From positions 24,600,527-24,664,526 of the forward strand of contig OX465588.1 in assembly GCA_950022655.1 (NCBI GenBank): DNA of 64,000 bases, written 5' to 3'. Within the stretch, counting starts at the first letter, position 1. Each line of letters opens with the position of its first letter. The stretch comes from Alentia gelatinosa. Its lineage: Eukaryota > Annelida > Polychaeta > Phyllodocida > Polynoidae. The notes beneath the pieces were generated by a model. That model saw nothing but the letters and a program-made list of their open reading frames with translations, was not told where the DNA came from and ran no database searches. A program made the translations under genes and the position numbers. Positions 19,801 to 31,900 of this stretch are shown here, in pieces.

Positions 19801-21593
19801 GAATCAACCACCATTGTCTTTCTCTATAAAAGTTGTTCTTCCTATAAGGTACAGTTCCTAGCGTTTAACCGTGTTCTCACCACGCCAGTTCACAATACAT
19901 TGAATCATGTCGGTCCATCCCATCACCCTAAAGAACTGCCCCGCCCACACCACTCCGTTGTCTCATCCTAATGCATCACCTCACCTCCGTCTCCTACAGT
20001 CAGCTATATGGCGCTGGTTGTCGGGTAACACTTTGGACGTGAACGACAGTTGGCCACTGGAGGCACCTCCCCTCCTATCAGCGTCCCAGGAAACCCTGGC
20101 GGAGCCTGAGGGTGCAAGTAGCGTATAGGAGGAAGCCTGACAGCTCGCTCCCGGCCCGACGCCCGCGTCTGCTATTTGAGCTACGACAGCCAATCGCGTG
20201 GCTCGTTACAGCAGGTGTCGGCCCGATGATTTCCCCCTACACGGCATTATATCCATAAAACCGTATTGACACTAATGGCGGCCCGCGGGAGGCCTTGCTC
20301 GCCGGCTTTAGATCAATGCGGTTTTAAGGCGCTTTACTATCCGCCTTCTGGGCGCCCATTAAGGCCTAGGGCAATCAGGGCTAGCCTGGACCATGCATAC
20401 AAAAGGCCAGGTAGAACGGCCCTTATGAGCCCACCGTGTTGGGCGATAATAGGGGCGCTGCCAATGTGTACTTTCCATATGCTGCTTACGACCTCACGCC
20501 CTACTTGCACCAGACTAGCTCTGCTACGTCGGTCATTGGCCACCGCCCACTCGACACTTACGGTCAGTCGGACCATTTTCCCAGTTTGCAAGTTATAATT
20601 ATCAGGGACTCCGAAGCCGAATCTCACTCTTTTCCCTCACGTGATGGCCAATAACAAGAAAGGTCACCATACGACCTAGAATCAGACGGAAGATCTAATC
20701 TCAGCTGAATCGTTAAGTTTTAAGGATACAGTAACTATTATGATGTAATACTCTCTATATTTTGTAATATGTAATATAGATACACGTATAAGTAAATCAT
20801 ATGAACATATACATATGCACATAATGTATCGAGTGTCATAGGGATATATTACTCTTTATTTAGGTGTATTTATAGCCAAATTGATATCTAGAAATGACTA
20901 AATTATTGTTTAGAAATGCACCATCTACATCTATGAAACTACATTATGTATATATTCAAAGACACATATTGACATCCTCGTCCAGTGTTGAAGACCGCTG
21001 CTATTTACAAACCAGGTGCACATTCTCAAACAGATGCATATCGCATAAAAACAAGTCATATTGACACATGAATGGAGTTTTTGCCTGAACTGCCTGGCTC
21101 TCTACCGGCAGGATATCGACCCTGACACCTGTCGTCGTATGCTAATGCCAATCTGCTCCCTGATGATGAGAGGCAATAAGTGCGGATGGTTATTGGATTC
21201 CTGGGGAGCCTTTAAACAGTTCTTTATGGAGCTTCTGTGGTCAGGCCCTCCACCTGTCCTTCTCCGGTCATACCATTGGTCCAGGCCACGCCCGCACTGC
21301 CAGCACTGCCCCGCTCTGTCCACACCACACCGCCCGCCTATATAACCTGCCCACTCTGTCCTACCTATATAATCCTATCTGCCTGCTCGCAATACCCTAC
21401 ACCTGCTACATTTCCTGATTTACATTACTCTATCCATACCCTAACTCATATGTCTCGTCTTCTCAAATACTCTATCCCCACGCCCCATTCTACCAACCAA
21501 GCTAGTCTCTACCAATTTATCCCCGCCTATACCCAACTCCGTCACCCAATACCACCCACACTGTCGCGCATAATATATGATATATTTACTATA
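16818..21593. other. Gene-free AT-rich stretch
   Basis: No gene recognised. A GC-richer patch at 20130-20420 contains a CCAAT motif (CAGCCAATCGC near 20189). An A9 run followed by CCCC is near 18992. Otherwise nothing beyond ordinary intergenic sequence is seen. Confidence 0.4.
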
Positions 21594-22709
21594 TAAAGGG
21601 CCTGTTGCATGCAGCCGACAGTACATTCGTGATCGTCGGCTTGGTCCTGGCAAAACCGGCAACAATCTTTTGCTGATTATCAGTGAAAACAGGCCAAAAA
21701 CGTCACCCTGCCAGTATCTGATGTCAACTGTTCCGATTCTAACACTCTGTCGATAGTGTCCGAAAATGTTAGAAATCTCTGACTCTGCCTGATCACAACT
21801 CAGGGCGATTTCCACAGTTCTGGCCCAGTAGACTGTGCTGTGATTTGATTACAGTTACAATTCCATATTTTCTCAAATTGATCCCTATAATTATATACAC
21901 AACATTTATTCACCTAAAAGACACCACCTACCACTCTGAGTAAACAAACCAGGGGTCAAAGTTATACCTCTCGTGTTATAGGTATCGGGCAACAGCGGCT
22001 ACCACAAGTAAAAAAACCTAGCGAAAAAAGGGTGTTCTATGATCGGTGTGGGTCAGATACCAAAAGGATAACGGAACTCTGTGGCCGATGATTGCCGACG
22101 GCACCGATTTCACCATGTTATAGTGTTCCATTACACCGATGGTATCTGAATAGTAAATCAGACACTGAGTACCATCGGTGTGATGGAACACCCTAGCCTT
22201 GTGGGATCGGTGCTGTCAGCCACCGTGGGCCACCATCGGCCAGACTGTTTCATTATGTTGGAACCACTATCCGAAGTGCTCCGATTCTAGAAAACCTGTT
22301 TTCCCCTATTATTTTACTGTTGGTGTCCTCTGGACTCCAATTGCAGCAACTGTGACCTTGCCCCCTGGCATGTTCACTCAAAGCGATTATTCAAAGGTAG
22401 GTGTGTTTTAGGGGTGTACAAAGGTTGTATTTCATGAATAGGATTCTATAATCAGGTTATATTACAATTTACCGGACCAGAACCGTAGAACTGTAGGCTG
22501 GATAGTGAGCAGGTGAAGATAGATCATTCTACCATTTTCGGGTACTATCGGCTGGGTGTCAGAATCGGAACGGATGACCTGAGCTGCTTTCAGAGTGAAG
22601 ATTTCAAGCTTGTATTCACCATAACTTCACCAAAAGATTATTGCCGATTCTGCCAGGCCCAGAATGACGATCATGAAAGTCATGTCGGCTATATGGAACA
22701 GGCCCCTTA
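21594..22709. mobile_element. DNA element with about 370-bp inverted arms
   Basis: The left arm (about 21598-21978) and right arm (about 22338-22708) are diverged inverted copies. The ends read TAAAGGGCCTGTTGCATGCA on the left and, reverse complemented, TAAGGGGCCTGTTCCATATA on the right. Matching blocks continue inward (GATCGTC; GTTAGAATCGGAACAG against GTCAGAATCGGAACGG; GGTAGGTGGTGTCTTTTAGG against AGGTAGGTGTGTTTTAGGGG). The 360-bp centre holds a strong hairpin (22124-22190). No transposase motif is seen in the arms or the centre. A non-autonomous cut-and-paste or fold-back element is most likely. Superfamily unknown. Confidence 0.65.
22124..22190. repeat. Near-perfect hairpin, TGTTCCAT ends
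   Basis: TGTTCCATTACACCGATGG (arm from 22124) pairs with CCATCGGTGTGATGGAACA (arm to 22190), with one mismatch over 21 bp around a 25-base loop containing ATAGTAAATCAGACACTG. A weaker outer pairing (GGCCGATGATTGCC near 22083 with CACCATCGGCC near 22230) surrounds it. Confidence 0.7.
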
Positions 22710-22711
22710 GC

Positions 22712-22826
22712 CCTGTATGTGTTCCATCAAGCCGAATTCTCAGCTGAAAGTTAGTTCCGATTGTGTTTTGATTCTGACAGTGTCTGATTTACTATTCGGG
22801 TCTCATCAGTACAATGGAACAGTGGC
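22712..22826. mobile_element. Small TGTTCCAT-ended element, inverted relative of the hairpin
   Basis: It begins GTGTTCCATCAAGCCGA and ends ACAATGGAACAGTGGCC. Its interior CAGTGTCTGATTTACTATTC is the reverse complement, with one change, of the loop of the hairpin at 22124-22190. It is therefore a second, inverted member of the same small family placed just outside the larger element. Confidence 0.5.
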
Positions 22827-22854
22827 CAACATACGAGGCTGCGCAGTCGGGCAT

Positions 22855-22990
22855 TTTAAAATTTTTTTTTAAGTAGAAGTGTTTATTGACGAATTCATTA
22901 TCACTACAATGCAGGTGATTTTCAACTTTGTCCTTCCAAGGAACAAATAGACATGTGTAAGAAAAAAATACATAGGGGAGGGGGGTAGAA
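22855..22990 (-). repeat. Possible retroposed 3' end (poly-A on minus strand)
   Basis: On the minus strand the sequence ends TCAATAAACACTTCTACTT followed by A10 (T run at 22862-22871): a polyadenylation signal, then a tail. It could be the 3' end of a non-LTR element or a processed transcript. No coding match. Confidence 0.35.
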
Positions 22991-23599
22991 AAATTACAGA
23001 AACACACACATACAGTGGGAATGTTATCAGCAGGGCAGGGCATGGTCGATGACAGCTTGCCAGCCATGACCTTGACCCTGCCATGTTTAATTGAGAGTGA
23101 TTATTCGAAGGTAGCTGGTGTTTTGGGGGGCGAATGAAAGTTCATCATGATTGTCTTGAAAGAAGACCATGGAATTCTAACTGGAATCACATCATATTAC
23201 AGTCTACAGGGCCATATTTGTGGAATTTGACTGGGATTGCAATCGGGTTAAGTTGGAGAATTTTAGCCATATAGGAGGTCTTCTTCTTCGGAAGGGTCTC
23301 AATTTCAGCGCAGATGCTGCCAGTGTGGTAATTTTGGGAGGGTTTTCACTAGAATCAACCAGAAATCGACAAAAGACGGTTGCCGACGAAGCCTGGACCA
23401 GCTCAAGAGTAAAGACGTACCCTCATCCTGGTGAAACGCACCCTTTAGTGGGATGAGATCTATTAAATTAGGATAAACACGCAGTGTCACACACGGAGGC
23501 GAGCTACACTCAAATTGTGTCTCAGGGTCTAAGAGGCATGCCTAGCTGACGATGACCAATCACTCAAATACCTCAAGACCCACAAGTGCTTGGTATGTT

Positions 23600-23925
23600 T
23601 GTATCTTAAGCCCAATGCCCATCTACCGATTTCGGAACATTCATGTACCTTTGTTGGTGACAAACGGATGGTAATTTGGCTCACCGAAGGCATCCTAACG
23701 GAGTCGGCGGTAGTCGGTCGATGTAGGACAGCTAGGCAAGGGTCAGCCAACGATTAGTAGACCGATTTGCTTAGGACTAATTTCCACCACCCCATCTCCT
23801 CAATGTCTGCCGGTCGAGAGAAGGGTTACATAATTTGCCTGCGACAAGTTCACCGACTCCTATACGATTTGGAAACTAATCACTCAACCCTGAATCGGTA
23901 GATGGGCATCAGGCTTTAGGCTCAA
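23600..23925. repeat. Inverted repeat pair around 250 bp
   Basis: CTTAAGCCCAATGCCCATCT at 23605 and onward (ACCGATTTCGG) is matched in inverted form by CCTGAATCGGTAGATGGGCA at 23889 and onward (TCAGGCTTTAGG). TGCTTG lies outside both arms. Possibly the ends of a small DNA element; no target duplication identified. Confidence 0.4.
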
Positions 23926-24933
23926 GCAGTTGCAGAAATGGCAAGTTGACTGGGCGGATTACAGAAGACTATCTATAAACTGAGTGTAACCCAAACCTTG
24001 TAATTGTTATTCATTTATAATTGCACGCCCATCCATCAACGATGAACATAGCAATTGCACCTTGTTCTATAAAAAGCCATAGATAGTGGACTGATTATGC
24101 AAAGCAGACTAGCTTCCTTGTCTCTAGTACTATCTTTTTCGAGGCTGCAAGATTAATGAAGCTAAATATCTGTGTCGTCCTTTCCTATGTTTATCATACC
24201 TTGTGACACACATCTGTTCCAAGTTGTTGCCGCAGTAGATGGAAACAATAAACTCTTTTTCTGTAAACCATAGTTTAGTATGCGCCAATACTGACCAGTA
24301 AAGGAATCTGAACAATATGACTAAAGGACACCAACTGCCCTCTGGGAGTTGTTACAGAGAGTAAGCTGTTTTACTAAGCATTGTTATATTATGGCTCTGT
24401 CAATTACCTAAAGAAGAACATGCACACATTTTCTGGTAGATGAAATCTAGAAACAAACCAAGTCGGATTGAATCACAAAACAATAACTTCATGATTTAAA
24501 GACAGAATGATTGCTTTTGTTACTAGGAAGTATCTATATTTTACACTGTATCACCAAAATAACACAATCAATTCTCATCCCTTCCTATCGAATAACTCTC
24601 TTTCTTCCATTATCCTCCCGCCTGGTCCCTAGGTCATGGGTTAATAGACTTTCCAACAACACCTACCAAATAAAGAATTATCGCAGTTTCGATTCAATTT
24701 GTCCAACTAAATTTGGCTTATTTGATTGCTGAGTGTCAGGCCCTGGTAAGGAGGTCGCGACGGAGTGGAGTTCTTCTTTCGAGTTTAGCTAATAGTTCTT
24801 TCTCTCATAGTTTATGAAATGCTTCAGGCGCCATTTTTAGTCTGCCAGTGACCGATGATAATATCTTAGGCCGTGGGTTCGAGCACTCAAATCTAGTAAA
24901 GGTGGATATATTATGCGATACATATGTGATACT

Positions 24934-25094
24934 ATCATGAAACATCACAAATTTTCATATGATTGTTTATATGGCATGAGTTGTCTTTGCGGAATGATAT
25001 CACGAAGCTGAGTATCACGGAGCTGAGTGATATCTGTAGCTGAAGACAACGAATGGCATGTGAACAATTGTATGAAATTGAGTGATGTTTTGAT
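24934..25094. repeat. Fold-back (hairpin) element, about 160 bp
   Basis: The left arm ATCATGAAACATCACAAATT...TTGTCTT (24934-24987) is matched by the inverted right arm AAGACAAC...GTGATGTTTTGAT (25043-25094), with about three quarters of positions pairing. The centre repeats the symmetry with TGATATCAC and GTGATATC. It would fold into one long stem, as MITEs or microRNA-like precursors do. Confidence 0.55.
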
Positions 25095-25704
25095 TTTATC
25101 CTATCCTGTCACATGTTTTTAACTTCATATGTCACCTGTGGTAAATAAATATTATATGGCATAACCGTGGCATACAGGCCCACCATGTTGAGTCTATGGA
25201 GATTTATATTAGGGGTAGGATAAAAAATAGATATAAAATGACAAGACCTGAAGATCCGACTATTGGGGCCTTCTTGGCGAATTATAGAATGAATCACCAT
25301 CTTTCCATGCACCCTTATTCTATCCCATTGATCACCTGACCTCTACTTAATCATTGAATTCATCATTTAATCCGTTAATATGATCTTATATCACGAATAG
25401 ATTAATATAAGTAGATAAATCAATCGAGGAATTGGTATGATTATAACTCAAACAGTTCATCAATATTCGATGTCTCTATCCTCTCAATATCCTTATAAGA
25501 GAAAAAAGGACTGAAGCTATGTTGCATTAGGCATTAAGACCAGAAGAGATACTTGATTTGTTCGAGCGCATGAATTTCCGCAGCCAGTGATATACGGACA
25601 TACACAAACTACTCTAACCCTTTCAAACCAGTGAAGGCTCAATATATTATAGTTGCTTCTAACTCCCATGGATCTGTACTGTCCTCCTTTGTCTAAAACT
25701 CCGC
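25095..25704. other. AT-rich stretch, nothing recognised
   Basis: No gene, inverted repeat or tandem repeat seen. Confidence 0.4.
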
Positions 25705-25860
25705 TGGGTGGGCCTCAGATGGGAGGGCATCAGAAGGAAGGGCTTCAAATAGGAGGGCCTAAAAATGGCGGGATTCTGAAGGGAAGGTCTAAAATGGGAG
25801 GGACTCGATTAGAGGGCCTAAGCTTGTAGGGCCTCAGTTGCAAGACCTTTGCTTGAGTGT
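25705..25860 (+). repeat. 15-bp minisatellite, about ten diverged copies
   Basis: Units vary around TGGGAGGGCCTCAGA: TGGGTGGGCCTCAGA, TGGGAGGGCATCAGA, AGGAAGGGCTTCAAA, TAGGAGGGCCTAAAA, TTAGAGGGCCTAAGC, TTGTAGGGCCTCAGT, at 14-16 bp spacing. A G-run (GAGGGGAGGGGGGGGGG, about 25870) follows, and weaker units may continue to about 25980. Confidence 0.65.
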
Positions 25861-25989
25861 GTATGTGGAGGGGAGGGGGGGGGGACGTTGATATGCCGGA
25901 CTTAGGTTAAAAGGGACTTGGTTGGCATGGAGGAACAGGGTTGCAATTAATTATGAGGGACTAGATTACAATGGTTGATTAAGAAGCAC

Positions 25990-28900
25990 CTGCTATAGAT
26001 ACCCTCAGTTCCGTGAGCCTTGGATGTGATGCACTGAGCTTGGAGAGATTTGATTAACAAGACTTTCTTCTGACACCTTTGTTTGGGCAGCCTTTATTTG
26101 GGCGGGATGGGGCCAGTAAAGGACTCCTCACTCACATACTTCTCTCGGCGCAACGGACAGTGAATTTACTGCCTCAACGCACGAGGTAATCTAACTGTAT
26201 GGGTGGCAGTTGATTTATGTCGCAAACACATTGTGGGCATCAGACTTGAGCCTTGGTCGCCATTATGGATACCAGGCTAAATCATGTGCTGCCCTCTACG
26301 AGCAATAACTGCCTATTACTCACCCGTAGCAGGATTTCGTGTCCGGCCCCAAGACCACAATTACGTGGATGATATATCTCCCTGGCTCAAGGCATGCGTA
26401 TAATATGATATTTGTTACCTTTATGATATTTCATCTTCACTATAATTTAAATAATTATGTAAATCTTTAATCATATCTATATCTACTCATATTGTATATG
26501 CATTTTATCGTATCTACTATTAATGGGAATAGACCTGGGATGAAATGGGTCACTCTTATCTTTCCATACTAAAATACCATCATGCCTATTCATCAATACA
26601 TATCAGTGTCATGGTCTTTATCAAATGCAAACTACAAACATTGCCTTCGGTATTTTAAGGTCGGAGACATACAGTGTCACTTAATGATTAAATAATATGA
26701 CATAAAACATATGGCCCATGTCTTCATTGACTTTTAACAGTTTAATAAGTACACATCGTTGATGTTTCAATCGATCCGTTTGTTGGCCATATGGACTTTG
26801 TCAGTATACACATTGGTTACGAGGCTCAGTTTGCCATACAACGAGTATTACTTAAGAAGTTTAACTAGTGATGCATTCATGTTCTCGATAACACTCTGCT
26901 CTATGCTGGCATTTTTTCACTGTGTCACCATGCAGAGTAGTAGAATTAAAACACCTAAAAAACAAATAACATTACCATTATCATTACGGATTGTGCTGGC
27001 TGACCACGTCCATGTAGTATATTATATAGTTTTATGTGTGTAGTTCACAAAATAGGTTAGATCCCTGGTACTGACATTATTTCAAACCTGAGTCTAAGTC
27101 GGGATCATGGTACTACCACATCCCACGAATCCCCTACACGTGGTAGGCACGTGTCACCACTACTAAGTGGCATTTATTGGACCCCCCACGCCCACCCCCG
27201 AATCATTCCCCACCCCTCTCCAGCAACTCCTCCCCCCGCCTCTCAAACACCCCCCAAGCTCCCCTGACCGTACGCCTACCCCTCTCCCACCCTTCGTGAC
27301 AAATTACTGAAAGCTTTTCGCTGCCGTCGTTCGGTCTCCTTGTGGCTTTTAATGTGGGGTGTGCGGGGCGTTTGGGGTTGGTATATCAGGCTGAATTACA
27401 GAGTAAAGTACGGCAGTCGGTCTTATATGGCGCATAAAAAGCACCTTAAATTAAGTCTTTCACCCCACATGGTGCTGCCGTCATCGTGTCCCACTCTTAG
27501 AAAATGATCTTTTTCCTTGTTGACAGTCAAGAAGATGCTCACCGAAGACCAAGGCTATGTGATCTAATACATATGCTTTACATCAATTGTATTTAATCTC
27601 TTTTTCTTATTTTGCTCTTCCTGTACAATGTGGGTTTTTTTCTATCAATTTCGATAATAGAAATGAAAAAGTGTACTGACTGATAACTAAATGGGATATA
27701 ATATCCAAAGTCCTTTAGTATTTATGGTTTTATTGAAAGTTATAATAATTAGATATGGATTAAATGACCAATGGGTATTCACGTTCTGAAAAGAGCACGA
27801 TTGTATTATATTTGAGGTAATTACAAGGTGCTAATAATTCTGCGGACTTCACAAATTGCAAATAATTCGGTGGAATTTAAAGGACTAGGTCATTAAAATC
27901 AGTCGTGCCTGATTGAAACCTTCAGCCACTTTGTTTGCCAAATTCCCTATTCAGGATTATCAATATGAGATTGCTTTGTGTATCATTAACGACAAAGAAA
28001 GGAATGATAAAAAAACAACAACTTCATGACCTACCCCCACGTCACCTCTCGCATTAACTACCAACTATCCTGAAAGTCTTCACTTCAAACACCGGGGAAT
28101 TGTATCTAAACCTACTCACACCTGTAGAAAAATAAAGGAACACACTACACCTATCGGCGAATGTCTCACTTTTACTGACCAGTAATAAAAATTCCGTTCA
28201 TCACTGAGTGACGAAAGAATATCCATACGTCCCTCTGTACCACGTGACCACTCATTCTACTGTTTAGTGAGTTGCAGAATGGCGTTTTTAATGGTTTATA
28301 GGTATATAATAATAAAGAGATACAGTGAGTGTGACTGAATTCCATCTGTTCCTCGATATTTTGGTCAGAAAAACTCACCTCGTTCTTCGAACCCGGTGAG
28401 TATTTATGATCAAAATATCTCTTAACAGATTCCATTCAGTCACACTAACTATGTCTACCATATATTGCGCCGTGTCGCGTCTTTATTGACGCTCCTCAAC
28501 TACACCACTGCAAAACTAGTTTGTTAAAACTGAACAATTTTACCATTGTGGGGTCTTAAAGATGTTACCTAAGAGCAATGGACTGTTACATGATGAATCG
28601 CTCGAAGATCCATTAAACTATCAGCTAACGTTTTCTTTATTTCACGTTTAGTTTTAGTAGAACCACTTGCTGTGATACAGTCGTAGATGCACGGTAACCT
28701 CACACATCCATACTTAGAGGCACATACAATGAACAATAAGATCTTATTAACTTACTTTAATGAACTGAGTCAATCCACACAAAGCAATAATTGTCCACTT
28801 GCATATCAAACCATATCTTTACAAGTAATAACCACCTTCACCAGTACACCCCCATAATAGACCATATTCTTGCTATTTCTCCTTTTCATTCATATACTGG

Positions 28901-31900
28901 GCACATTGTCCCAATAATCCGATATCATGTATGACAATTCACATCGTTCTATCATTTCATTGCTCTTGATGTCAGTTTGCACTATGATATAATTCACATC
29001 GGTCTATGGTTTCATCTTCTCATCCTTCTTAATATCCATTCAAATGAATCCATCGTTCAAACTCTCACACCACATTTCCTCCTCAATAATCATTCAGTCT
29101 GTTGTAATTCCATTCCTTGTTCACAGTATTATAAGTTATGTACTCTCCCTATGAGAGCTTGTTTCATCAATGTCTGCTTTCTAGGCACTCACAGAGTAGA
29201 ACTATACACATGAAATCACCCTCTCTTGAGGCAGCCTCACTCCAGGTAGACTGAGGCCTCCAGTGCCCAGTAAGCGGTCTGATCATCCCGAAGCAGCCGG
29301 CAGCGCTAAGCTGTCTATCGTCTAGATGTTACCTTCTTACCGTCTTCCACTCAGTGAGGGACAGCACTCAGATATGCTCAAACCAGCAACCATATTCTCA
29401 ATCTTCCGAACATCATGTGACCAACCACTCTCCTTGAAAGGAACACCTGTGGTTCCCATACCTTTCAACAAATGTTATGTCTTATCCTCTTATCTTAACT
29501 TTGCTCATACTACTCTATTTTATAACACACACATGATTCATACAAACCCTTATCATCAATTACTAAAACAATAACCAATCAGGATTTAGAAATATTTTGT
29601 TATCAAAACTGCTGATATAAGATTGGATTTCACATGGACTGACAAATTACAAAAAATAAGTGGTGTCCTTTATCTGCAAAATTAGTATTTTTTGTTTAGT
29701 TTTTATTCAGAAAATGACATATATTCACCATATTGGGCGTTCTTACACGCAGCCTTTAACAACAATGTACAACGATGTTTGTTTAATGCATCGTATATAA
29801 GACAAAGTATCACTGAAAGTATGTTCAAACGCTGCATGCCTGTGCTGCCCTGAGCAGGCGTGCAGTGGGCGGTCCCAGGATGATTGACAGCAGTGCCTGC
29901 TTATCAGTAACCTATCACGCCTCACCACATACTTATCTATTGGACTGGACTGATATAAGCCCGGAGTGGGCGATGAAATAGGCAGACATAGCCATTCTCG
30001 TCCGTGTTGATATGGCGAAAACCATGAGGCCCATAAAGGTCTGTGTTACCGCGTCATCTGAAGGGATGAAAATATGTAAGTATCACCGAGAATAACCTCG
30101 AGTGCACTTGTCCATAATGAACAAACACATACATTTTTTGCAATATAGGACAGCTTGCATACAATGGAGGACACGTGGACTGTAAGGCTGACCAGTTATA
30201 TGAATGTTGTTCACCACAGAGTTGCCATTAGGTCCATTCTCATTGAGGCATGCGCACAGCTGGATTTAAAGGGGAACCTGAAATTGAAAACTGAAATGGA
30301 CACAAGGCAAGCTGAGAAATTTCTTTGAGTCTGATTGGGTTCAAATTCCATTTGGCAAGTTTGTAACAAAGAACCAGCGGTTACCATGGGAGGAGTATTC
30401 TATAATGAACACCCATAAAATTATATCACCTATGACATTCTAAAATATATTCTATTATACTTCTCTCGTTATTTGGTCTTTGTTGTTTTTCCCTCAACGT
30501 TTCCCCCTCCATATCTCACAATAAGTGTGTTCCTCTCACTCTTTACATTACATACTTTGCTGTCTGGTGCAATTTCTCCAAACCCTACCTCTCAGTATCC
30601 ACGATGGGTGTGATAATCCACGTTCGATAACGCAGTATTTGGTGTTAGATGCAATTCTCTCAACGTCTAACTTCAAATATAATTCTTTCAACACTCATGA
30701 GATTCTAACATTCCACAACTCTCGGCATCAAAAGCTTGCTGTTATTCTGTCGACATCCACCTCCTGGCATTTGCATTTCGCACTGCACCCAACGCAATAT
30801 ATTTGCTCCTTGGTTTAATTATCTTAGTTAGCACCTCAGTGTATGTGCTGCTTGGCGTAATTCATTCAGTTCCAGCATCTTTGTATTTGCTGCTTATTAA
30901 TGTTTTGTGCATGTTTCCACCTCTCAGTATTTGCCACCATATAATTCTGTGAGCAGCCAGCTCTCAGCACCTCTCTCTCTCCGGGTCCCACCCCTGCTCT
31001 CTGGCTTTGATTTACTGACGACGGCCTGAAGGCTCCATCCGCCACGGCCGGACGCGACTATCCGGCCAACAAAGGCGCTCCTTGTTAAGTGCGGGCTGAG
31101 GCGAAATTAGACATTATCTACAGGGGGCAGACACCGAGAATACAGATGCAGGAGGAGGGGGTGGTGGGGTGCGAGTCGGGCAGGGGGGCTGTGTATTCAG
31201 TTCACTGTCGGCTTCTGCAGTGCCTCTGGGAGGAGGGTGAAAGGGCAGTTGGATTCGGAGTTGAGACTAGCAACTAGGACCAAGGCGAGACTGACTAAAG
31301 GGAGACCGGTGTGTATTTCCGAAATGCATCATTTAGAAATTATTGGGGTACTTGGTAACGTTAGAAAATACAAGATTCCCATTTCTACTGACTAGAGCAG
31401 ATCATATACAATCATATGAATACATTCTCAAAGATACCCTCATGTCAGTATATGCTCCAATCTGAGCAGGAGTAGAGGTAATGAGTAAAATTTTAAGAAT
31501 CAGTATCACGATGACAGTTTAGTGAGAAGGCGAGCGGTGCTGTGAGACGTTAAGATAAGAGTTGGAAGATAAAGGGAGAGTTTCTACTGGAATTGCAGGG
31601 ATCTAAAAACAGGAATAGAGGCATTGCTTAATGTCGATGCAATAAAAAATCCATGTCCTGGCGTTTCAATCATACGGAGACCCTATACTAAACCTTGAAA
31701 CCTACAGATCGCTACTGAGTGGAATACAGAAAGCAGTACTCTCCCTAGTAGAATACGGATTGTACTGCCACCTGACGGGCATTATAGGAACTGTTTTATA
31801 TTAACTACAGATGATGCGTACGCTGAGAGTCTAACTATATATGGGATTTTTCTTCTGATAATTAGTCAAACGGTTGTGATAAATAGGACATTATCATTAT

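Larger units (their letters stand above)
22338..23405. repeat. Diverged direct duplication of the element arm
   Basis: The segment starting TGACCTTG...CATGTT...GATTATTCAAAGGTAG at about 22352 recurs at about 23070 (TGACCTTGACCCTGCCATGT, then GATTATTCGAAGGTAG). It continues through ATATTACA to GACAAAAGACGGTTGCCGAC (23377), which parallels CCAAAAGATTATTGCCGATT in the right arm. So 23070-23405 is a third, more decayed copy of the arm, in the same direction as the right arm. Confidence 0.5.

Noticed and set aside
24870..24895. GTGGGTTCGAGCAC, B-box-like
   Set aside because: No A-box at the right distance and no stem pairing; not called a tRNA or SINE.
28379..28435. 19-codon ATG-started first-exon-like segment on the minus strand (MESVKRYFDHKYSPGSKNE) ending in GAG/GTGAGT
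   Set aside because: Good donor, but too short to distinguish from chance and no following exon was found.
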